Source of the DNA: an uncultured Clostridia bacterium | GTDB lineage: Bacteria > Bacillota > Clostridia > Oscillospirales > Oscillospiraceae | DNA length: 35,238 bases | Reading direction: 5' to 3' | Assembly: GCA_945873695.1 (NCBI GenBank) | Contig: CAMCDX010000007.1 | Coordinates: forward strand, 1 to 35,238 | Shown: in pieces, positions 29,544 through 35,238 of the stretch | How the letters are laid out: every line of letters starts with the position of its first letter | How positions within the stretch are numbered: the first letter of the stretch is position 1 | Position numbers and translations under genes: made by a program | The notes under the pieces: generated by a model | Told to the model about the DNA's origin: nothing | Seen by the model: the letters and a program-made list of their open reading frames with translations, nothing else | Databases searched by the model: none

Positions 29544-30497
29544 TCAGCGGCAGAGGTAGGAGAACCAGCCCTCGGAGGCGTGGGTCTCCAAAATCTCCAG
29601 TCCCGCCTCCCGGAGCTTTCCGGCCACCTCTTCCGCCCGGTCGTCGATGATGCCGGAGCAGAGGAACACGCCGTTTTCCTTCAGCAGGGGCCGCACCGCC
29701 GGGGCCAGGGCGATGATGACATCCGCCACGATGTTGGCCACCACCAGATCGTAGCCAGTGCCGATCTCCGCCTGGAGGGCGGCGTCCGCCAGGATATCGC
29801 CCACTTTCACAGTGTACGTGTCCGGGCCGATGCCATTGAGGGAGGCGTTTTCATAAGCCACTTTCAAACACTTGTCGTCGATGTCGCAGGCGAAGGCGCT
29901 GGCGGCCCCCAGCCGCAGGGCGGCAATGGAGAGGATGCCGCTGCCGCAGCCCAGATCCAGCACCTTCTCGCCGCCGCGGATGCGCCGCTCCAGAGCGGTG
30001 AGGCACAGCCGGGTGGTGGCATGGCTGCCGGTGCCGAAGGTCAGGCCCGGGTCCAGGATCAGGGGGACACGGCCTTTCGTGTCCGCCGTTTCCCACTGGG
30101 GGATCACCAGCAGCCGTTCCCCGATCTCCATGGGCTTGTAGTACTGTTTCCAGTTGTTCTCCCAGTCAGCGTCCTCCAGATTCTCCAGGGTCATCAGCAG
30201 GGTGCCGCAGTCGTTCCGGCGCCGCTTCAGGTCCTCCAGAGCGATGCGGACCTCGCCCATCTTGGCGAAGCCTTCCTCGTCGGCCTCCAAATAGAAGGTG
30301 ACACGGGACTTGCCCTGCATCTGCTTTTCCAGGTCCTCGTCCACGTAGTCCCAGTATTGGTGGTTGTTCTCCAGAAAGTCCTGGAATTCGGTTTCGTCGT
30401 CGATGACCACGCCGTCGATGCCCAGGGAGGAGAGCAGCGTCTCCACCGTGTCAAGGCCGGCGTGGACAGTGTCGATGTGCAGTTCCAGCCATTTCAT
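29544..30497 (-). CDS. prmA: Ribosomal protein L11 methyltransferase PrmA
   Basis: A 317-residue SAM-dependent methyltransferase that trimethylates L11. The N-terminal substrate-binding domain begins MKWLELHIDTVHAGLDTVE. The catalytic part has the PrmA-specific LILDPGLTFGTGSHATTRLCL, SAM motif VLDLGCGSGILSIAALRLGA, and NIVADVI, which corresponds to the N-I-x-A motif of the family. The length matches Firmicutes PrmA. The start at 30497 has AGGAGA. It lies 25 bp after degV and ends at a strong terminator. Confidence 0.96.
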   Translation of the reverse strand: MKWLELHIDTVHAGLDTVETLLSSLGIDGVVIDDETEFQDFLENNHQYWDYVDEDLEKQMQGKSRVTFYLEADEEGFAKMGEVRIALEDLKRRRNDCGTLLMTLENLEDADWENNWKQYYKPMEIGERLLVIPQWETADTKGRVPLILDPGLTFGTGSHATTRLCLTALERRIRGGEKVLDLGCGSGILSIAALRLGAASAFACDIDDKCLKVAYENASLNGIGPDTYTVKVGDILADAALQAEIGTGYDLVVANIVADVIIALAPAVRPLLKENGVFLCSGIIDDRAEEVAGKLREAGLEILETHASEGWFSYLCR

Positions 30498-30522
30498 CCT
30501 TTGTGTCTCCTATACGCGGATT

Positions 30523-31395
30523 TTATCTCTTGGTGCCGACAAAGAACAGCGCCATGGTGCCGGGACCGGAGTGGTTGCCGATGACCGGGCCCACGTAGTT
30601 GATGTAGATGTCCTTGTTGCCGAAGCGGCGGGTGATCTCGCCGGCCACGAACAGGGCGTCGCCCTCGCAGTCGCCGTGGCTGATGAATACCGGGCCGCTG
30701 GCCGGGTCCACGGCGGTTTCCGCCATCCTGTCCACCAGGGCCAGCAGGGAGGCCTTCCGGCCCCGGGCCTTGGAGACGGGCACAAGACGTCCTTCATCGT
30801 CCACATGCATCACCGGCTTGATGGACAGCATGGTGCCGAACAGGGCCGTGGCGCCGCTGATGCGGCCGCCCCGCTTCAGGTGGTTCAGGTCATCCACGGT
30901 GAACCAGTGGCAGATACTGCCCTTGGTGGCCTCGGCGTAAGCCCGGACCTCACCGATGGAGCGGCCCTTCCGCTTCTCCTGCACGCACAGGTACAGCAGC
31001 AGGCCCTGTCCCAGGGAGGCGCACAGGGAGTCCACCACGCAGATCTTCGCCTCCGGGTATTCCTGCCGCAGTTCGTCCGCGGCAATGACGGCGGACTGGT
31101 AGGTGGTGGAGAGGGCGGAGGAGAAATTGATGCACAGGATGTCCTTGCCATCGTCCAGCACCTTCCGCATCTCCACCTCAAAGTCACCCACATTGACGGC
31201 GGAGGTGATGGCAGTCTCCCCGGCCCGGATGCGGGCGTAAAAGTCTTCAAAGCCGATGTCCCGGCCGTCCAGCCAGTTGCGGTAGACGTTGTCGCCCATC
31301 TGCAGGCTCAGGGGCAGAACTACCAGGCCCAGGTCCTTGGCGGTCTTGGCCGTCATATCGCAGCAGCTGTCTGTCATGATGACAAAATCACGCAT
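30523..31395 (-). CDS. DegV-family fatty-acid-binding protein
   Basis: A 290-residue DegV protein. The N-terminal IMTDSCCDM (6-14), the central NFSSALSTTYQSA (about 90-102) and RISGATALFGTMLSIKPVM match the family, which binds long-chain fatty acids; some members are FakB proteins that present the fatty acid to the kinase FakA. No fakA is in the window. The start at 31395 has AAAAGGAG, which overlaps the end of the DUF1836 gene, with only 3 bp between the genes. Confidence 0.93.
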   Translation of the reverse strand: MRDFVIMTDSCCDMTAKTAKDLGLVVLPLSLQMGDNVYRNWLDGRDIGFEDFYARIRAGETAITSAVNVGDFEVEMRKVLDDGKDILCINFSSALSTTYQSAVIAADELRQEYPEAKICVVDSLCASLGQGLLLYLCVQEKRKGRSIGEVRAYAEATKGSICHWFTVDDLNHLKRGGRISGATALFGTMLSIKPVMHVDDEGRLVPVSKARGRKASLLALVDRMAETAVDPASGPVFISHGDCEGDALFVAGEITRRFGNKDIYINYVGPVIGNHSGPGTMALFFVGTKR

Positions 31396-31398
31396 ACG

Positions 31399-31965
31399 TT
31401 ATTTCAACTCCTTTTTGGATTTATCCTTCCCATGGGGATGGGTGGCCTCGCCGGCGGCTTCCTTCCGCTGGCGCAGCAGGGTCACGTACCGGCTGCTGGC
31501 CACGCCGGCGGCGTAGCTCATCAGGGCGAAGTGGATGGTGGCGTCCGCCAGGTCCGCGCCGTCGGCGTAGCTGGCCATCTCGTCGGCGGTCATGGCCAGG
31601 GCGTTGTCCAGGCTGTCCCGGAAGGCCTCATAGCCCTCGGCCACCGAGCTCCGGCCCACCAGCTCCTCCTGAAACAGCAGGTCTATGTCCCGGGCGGACA
31701 TGACCCGCTTCAGCACGCAGATGGCAGTCAGATAGGCCAGGTGGTCCCGGCTGTATTTCTTGCCCACCGCCCGGGGCAGCAGGCCGTTTTTCGTGTAGTT
31801 GTTCACCATGGCGGCGGTAAGGCCGTCGTCCTCGTCAAAGCGGATCACCTGCCGGTCCATGTAGCTGAGCACCTGGTCCATGTACAGGGCGAAATCCGGC
31901 AGCTGGTCCCAGGGGACCGGCCGCTGAGACCGCAGCTGTTCCATCAGCCGCTTTAAATCATCCAT
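31399..31965 (-). CDS. DUF1836-family putative regulator
   Basis: A 188-residue protein of the DUF1836 type, with a predicted N-terminal DNA-binding helix-turn-helix resembling MerR proteins (MVNNYTKNGLLPRAVGKKYSRDHLAYL). The rest is helical; the C-terminus is Lys-rich. The function is unknown; cotranscription with degV hints at a regulatory partner. The ATG at 31965 is preferred because AAGGAG lies seven bases upstream; the GTG six bases earlier is too close to it. A near-consensus promoter lies 44 bp upstream. Confidence 0.85.
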   Translation of the reverse strand: MDDLKRLMEQLRSQRPVPWDQLPDFALYMDQVLSYMDRQVIRFDEDDGLTAAMVNNYTKNGLLPRAVGKKYSRDHLAYLTAICVLKRVMSARDIDLLFQEELVGRSSVAEGYEAFRDSLDNALAMTADEMASYADGADLADATIHFALMSYAAGVASSRYVTLLRQRKEAAGEATHPHGKDKSKKELK

Positions 31966-32008
31966 GCGCACACTCCTTCATCTGTTTCGGACAGGTCCAT
32001 ATAAAAAA

Positions 32009-32037
32009 ATTATAACACGGCGATATGATTTTGTAAA
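32009..32037 (-). promoter_or_regulatory. Promoter of the DUF1836-degV-prmA operon
   Basis: On the minus strand TTTACA (32037-32032), a 17-bp spacer and a perfect TATAAT (32014-32009) lie in an AT-rich gap after mnmE. This is one of the best promoters in the window. Confidence 0.87.
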
Positions 32038-32069
32038 CTGGGCTTTGAGAGGTCAAAAATCATATTTTG

Positions 32070-33449
32070 TCACTTTCCTACGCAAAACCGCTGGAAGATG
32101 CGGGAGACGATCTCCTCCTTGGCGGCGCGGCCCGTCAGCTCGCCCAGGGCGTCCAGCGCTTCCTCCGCGTCGGTCAGCACCGCGTCGGGGGTCAGGCCGC
32201 TCTCCAGAGCGTTCTTGGCCCGGCGTACCGCGTCCCGGGCCCGGCGGGCGGCCTCCTCCTGCCGCTGGTCCGTCAGCAGAGAGCCGGCCTCTTTCGGGTC
32301 CCCGGCGGGGAACAGGGCGGCCACAGTGTCCTCCAGAACATGCAGGCCCTCGCCGGTGACGGAGGAGAGATAAACGGCGCCCGCCGGATCTCCGCCCGTA
32401 CCCGGTACTTTCACATAAGCCGGCGGATGATACAGGTCCAGCTTTGAAAAGACAACAAGAAAAGGCTTTCCGGAAGCGCGGGCAAGGCGGAGGGTCTCAT
32501 CGCTCTCCAGTGTCGGAATCGTGGAGATATCGATGACCACCAGTACCAGATCGGCGGCCTCAATAGCCTTGCGGCTGCGCTCCACGCCCATTTGCTCCAC
32601 CACGTCCGCCGTGTCCCGGATGCCGGCGGTGTCGATGAGCCGCAGCAGCACCCCGCCGCAGAGGACGGACTCCTCCACCGTGTCCCGGGTGGTGCCGGGA
32701 ACGTCGGTGACAATGGCCCGCTCATATCCCGCCAGGGCGTTGAGCAGGGAGGACTTGCCCGCGTTGGGCCGGCCCACGATGGCCGTCCGCACACCGGATT
32801 TCAGCACCTTTCCCCGCTGGCAGGTAGCCAGCAAAGCGGTGAGCTTTTCGTCAGCGGAGGACAGGGCTTCCGCCACTTGTTCCGGCTGGACGTCCTCAAT
32901 GTCCTCGTCGGGGTAGTCCACCACGGCGTAGAACCGGGAGGTGATCTCCAGCAGGGCGTCCTGGATGGGCTCCAGGGTCCGCCGCAGCCCTCCGTCCAGC
33001 TGGGCGGCGGCGTTCCGGGCGGCGGCGGCGGTCTCCGCATCGATCAGGTCCACCACGGCCTCCGCCTGGGTCAGGTCCAGGCGGCCGTTCAAAAAGGCCC
33101 GTTTCGTGAACTCACCGGCCCTGGCCTGCCGGGCCCCGGCGGCGAAGAGGGCGCTCAAAAGCTCCCGCAGCACCACGGGGGAGCCGTGGCAGTGGAACTC
33201 GGCGGAGTCCTCGCCGGTATAGCTGTGAGGCCCGGGGAAGCGGACGGCCAGCCCCCGGTCGATGACACGGCCCTGGGTGTCCAGCATGTCGCCGTAGATC
33301 ATTTTCCGGGCCTCCTGCCCGGAGAACGCCTTGCCCTTCAAAGGCCGGAACACCCGGTCGCAAAGGGCGAAGCAGCCCTCGCCGGACACCCGGACGATGC
33401 CGATGGCGGTGGGGTTCCCGCCGGTGGCAATGGCGGCGATGATGTCCAT
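32070..33449 (-). CDS. mnmE: tRNA modification GTPase MnmE
   Basis: A 459-residue MnmE (TrmE), which with MnmG installs the carboxymethylaminomethyl group at wobble uridine 34. The N-terminal folate-binding domain starts DIIAAIATGGNPTAIGIVRVSG. The helical domain is interrupted by the G domain, with GRPNAGKSS (226-234), TTRD, DTAGIRDT and SKLD motifs. The C-terminus is the conserved FCVGK, carrying the family Cys. The ATG at 33449 directly abuts the TGA of the GNAT gene upstream, so translation is probably coupled. mnmG, often next to it, is not here. Confidence 0.97.
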   Translation of the reverse strand: MDIIAAIATGGNPTAIGIVRVSGEGCFALCDRVFRPLKGKAFSGQEARKMIYGDMLDTQGRVIDRGLAVRFPGPHSYTGEDSAEFHCHGSPVVLRELLSALFAAGARQARAGEFTKRAFLNGRLDLTQAEAVVDLIDAETAAAARNAAAQLDGGLRRTLEPIQDALLEITSRFYAVVDYPDEDIEDVQPEQVAEALSSADEKLTALLATCQRGKVLKSGVRTAIVGRPNAGKSSLLNALAGYERAIVTDVPGTTRDTVEESVLCGGVLLRLIDTAGIRDTADVVEQMGVERSRKAIEAADLVLVVIDISTIPTLESDETLRLARASGKPFLVVFSKLDLYHPPAYVKVPGTGGDPAGAVYLSSVTGEGLHVLEDTVAALFPAGDPKEAGSLLTDQRQEEAARRARDAVRRAKNALESGLTPDAVLTDAEEALDALGELTGRAAKEEIVSRIFQRFCVGK

Positions 33450-33905
33450 TCAGCTCAGCTCCTTTTCCATCACATAATTGGTCAAGACCTGGCCCCGGCG
33501 TTCTACCTGCTGGGACCGCAGCGCCCGGTAGCCCCGTTTTTCAAAGAAGGGCCGGGCAGTCTCGGAGGCGTGGACCGTGACCCGGTCCACGGGATATAAA
33601 GTCTCCAGAAAATCACAGATGACGGCGGCGACACCCCGGCGCTGGTGGTCCCTGTGGACGTACAGCAGGTCCAGATATCCGTCTGGCCCGATGTTTCCAA
33701 AACCCAGAATGGCGCCGTCCTCCTCCGCCACCAGGGTGGTCCGGCTTCGGAGAGAGGCGTCCCAGGCGGCTTCATCTGGCTTCCGGGGCGCCCAGGCGTC
33801 CAGCTGGGCGGGGGTGTAGTTCCCGGCGCAGACGGTGTGGACCGTGTTGTAGAACAACTCCAGCAGCACCGGCAGGTCCCGGGCGCGATAGAGGCGCAGC
33901 CGCAT
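33450..33905 (-). CDS. GNAT-family N-acetyltransferase
   Basis: A 151-residue single-domain GNAT protein. It begins RLRLYRARDLPVLLELFYN and has the motif A region LDLLYVHRDHQRRGVAAVICDFLE and the C-terminal ASETARPFFEKRGYRALR, all typical of the YafP/PhnO-like group. The acetyl acceptor is unknown. The ATG at 33905 is preferred because AGAAAGG is at normal spacing; the ATG at 33914 lies directly on that site. The gene ends exactly where mnmE starts. It follows the pnp terminator, so it may have a promoter in that short gap or be read through. Confidence 0.85.
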   Translation of the reverse strand: MRLRLYRARDLPVLLELFYNTVHTVCAGNYTPAQLDAWAPRKPDEAAWDASLRSRTTLVAEEDGAILGFGNIGPDGYLDLLYVHRDHQRRGVAAVICDFLETLYPVDRVTVHASETARPFFEKRGYRALRSQQVERRGQVLTNYVMEKELS

Positions 33906-33929
33906 GACATCCATCCTTTCTTTATTGTT

Positions 33930-33968
33930 GGTAAAAGTAAAGCGGAGCGGGCCAGTGCCCGCCCCGCT
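33930..33968 (-). terminator. Intrinsic terminator of pnp
   Basis: On the minus strand a 12-bp stem with one mismatch (33968-33957 with 33952-33941), loop ACTG, is followed by TTACTTTTACC. It lies 19 bp after the pnp stop. Confidence 0.8.
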
Positions 33969-33987
33969 GAAACACTTGGGGAAAAAT

Positions 33988-35238
33988 TTACTTGATGCGC
34001 TCGCCGTTGGCTTCCTTGGCGGCGATCTCCCGCATGGCGTCCTTATGAGACAGGTTCACACGGCCCTTTTCGTCGATGTCGGTGACCTTCACCCACATCA
34101 TGTCGCCGATCTTGCAGGCGTCCTCCACCTTCTCGATGCGGTGGTCGGCCAGCTTGGAGATGTGCACCAGGCCGTCCTTGCCGGGGGCCAGCTCCACGAA
34201 GGCGCCGAAGGTCATCAGGCGGACCACACGGCCGTAGTACAGGGCGCCCACCTCGGGCACGAACACGATGTCGTCGATGCACTTCTTGGCGGCGTCGCAG
34301 CTCTCGGGGTTGGGAGCTGCGATGAAGATGGAGCCGTCATCGTTGATGTCGATCTTGGCGCCGGTGTCGGCCACGATCTTCTGGATGACGGAGCCGCCCT
34401 TGCCGATGACGTCCCGGATCTTGTCGGGGTCGATGTGCATGGTGATCATCTTGGGCGCGTACTTGCTAACCTCCTTGCGGGGCTCGGCGATACAGGGCAG
34501 CATGATCTGGTCCAGGATCTGGCAACGGGCATCATAGGTGATGTCCAGGGCGTTCCGGATGATCTCCATGGTCAGGCCGTCGTTCTTCAGGTCCATCTGA
34601 ATGGCGGTGATGCCCTTCTTGGTGCCGGCCACCTTGAAGTCCATCTCGCCGTGGAAGTCCTCCACGCCCTGGATGTCGATGAAGGTGGTGAAGGAGCCGT
34701 CGTCGTCCTGGATCAGGCCGCAGGAGATGCCGGCCACGGGGGCCTTGATGGGCACGCCGGCGTCCATCAGAGCCAGGGTGGAACCGCAGATGGAACCCTG
34801 GGAGGTGGAGCCGTTGGAGCTGACAACCTCAGACACCACGCGGATGGCGTAGGGGAACTCCTCCACGGAGGGGATCACGGGCAGCAGAGCGCGCTCGGCC
34901 AGGGCGCCGTGACCGATCTCCCGGCGGCCGGGGGAACGGGCGGGCTTGGCCTCGCCCACGGAGTAGCCGGGGAAGTTATAGTGGTGCATATAGCGCTTCT
35001 CGGTCTCTTCCCAGATGGTGTCCAGCTTCTGGTTGGCGGACAGGGTGTCCAGGGTGGCGACGGAGAGGACCTGGGTCTGGCCGCGGGTGAACAGGCCGGA
35101 GCCGTGGACCCGGGGCAGCACGCCAACCTCGGCGGCCAGAGGACGGATCTCGTTCTTCTGGCGGCCGTCCACGCGGTGGCCCTCCAGCAGCCAGGCCTTG
35201 ACGATCTTCTTCTGGAACTTGTAGGTGATCTCCTCCAG
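33988..35238 (-). CDS. pnp: Polyribonucleotide nucleotidyltransferase, 5' part outside the window
   Basis: The C-terminal 416 residues of PNPase, a phosphorolytic 3'-5' exoribonuclease of mRNA turnover. The frame stays open to the window edge, so the start and the first RNase PH domain are missing. Visible are the second RNase PH domain ([20 protein letters not shown], and [13 protein letters not shown]), the KH domain ([15 protein letters not shown]) and the S1 domain ([26 protein letters not shown]). The product ends shortly after the S1 domain, without a long tail. An intrinsic terminator follows. Confidence 0.97.
   Translation of the reverse strand: MEEITYKFQKKIVKAWLLEGHRVDGRQKNEIRPLAAEVGVLPRVHGSGLFTRGQTQVLSVATLDTLSANQKLDTIWEETEKRYMHHYNFPGYSVGEAKPARSPGRREIGHGALAERALLPVIPSVEEFPYAIRVVSEVVSSNGSTSQGSICGSTLALMDAGVPIKAPVAGISCGLIQDDDGSFTTFIDIQGVEDFHGEMDFKVAGTKKGITAIQMDLKNDGLTMEIIRNALDITYDARCQILDQIMLPCIAEPRKEVSKYAPKMITMHIDPDKIRDVIGKGGSVIQKIVADTGAKIDINDDGSIFIAAPNPESCDAAKKCIDDIVFVPEVGALYYGRVVRLMTFGAFVELAPGKDGLVHISKLADHRIEKVEDACKIGDMMWVKVTDIDEKGRVNLSHKDAMREIAAKEANGERIK

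Overview
The window looks like chromosome from a GC-rich (about 60% by eye) Gram-positive member of the Clostridia, most likely the Oscillospiraceae (Flavonifractor/Lawsonibacter/Oscillibacter-like). The reasons are: a T-box-controlled hisS-aspS operon; a DnaD plus DnaI/DnaC-type helicase-loader pair; both a chromosomal ParB and a Noc-like ParB paralogue with palindromic parS sites; an SLH-domain protein; a VanW-family protein; an MreC-MreD-PBP2 elongation cluster; and strong AAAGGAGG-type ribosome binding sites. No sporulation gene, rRNA, tRNA, CRISPR array or intact transposase was seen. The parAB/parS locus suggests an origin-proximal position.

Layout, right to left because nearly all genes are on the minus strand. 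Positions 35238-33988 hold the 3' part of pnp, then a GNAT acetyltransferase and mnmE. At 32037 a strong promoter starts a DUF1836-degV-prmA unit that ends at a perfect terminator near 29500. A Noc-like gene and a VanW-family gene follow. The only plus-strand genes are dnaD and the helicase loader (24481-26406). They converge on vanW across a 287-bp symmetrical repeat/terminator element and diverge from zapA. From zapA (24260) leftwards come the U32 peptidase, dut, maf, mreC, mreD, PBP2 and a GH13 amylase, the last closed by a hairpin that is also a parS site. Then come parA, parB, a membrane-anchored coiled-coil protein, a third parS, serS, an SLH protein, mscL, rsmG, a MinD-like ATPase and an MgsA-like protein. 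A complete T-box leader (7701-7940) precedes hisS-orf-aspS. The left end has a NagZ-type lipoprotein, a GNAT protein, an alanyl-tRNA editing protein and a DUF6881-like protein.

Themes. The genes are mainly translation (HisRS, AspRS, SerRS, AlaX, MnmE, RsmG, PrmA, PNPase), chromosome segregation and replication (ParA, ParB, Noc-like, MinD-like, DnaD, loader) and wall growth and division (MreC, MreD, PBP2, ZapA). The points most worth checking are: a 52-bp box seen twice, each time directly before an intrinsic terminator with an unrelated stem; the symmetrical element between the convergent operons; a duplicated 56-bp aspS 3' end flanking a 167-bp palindrome-rich insert; a parS that doubles as a terminator; a 23-bp AT-rich dyad repeated upstream of aspS, mscL and dut; a T-box upstream of hisS whose specifier reads GAC (Asp); and an MgsA-like protein lacking the catalytic Asp and His of methylglyoxal synthase.
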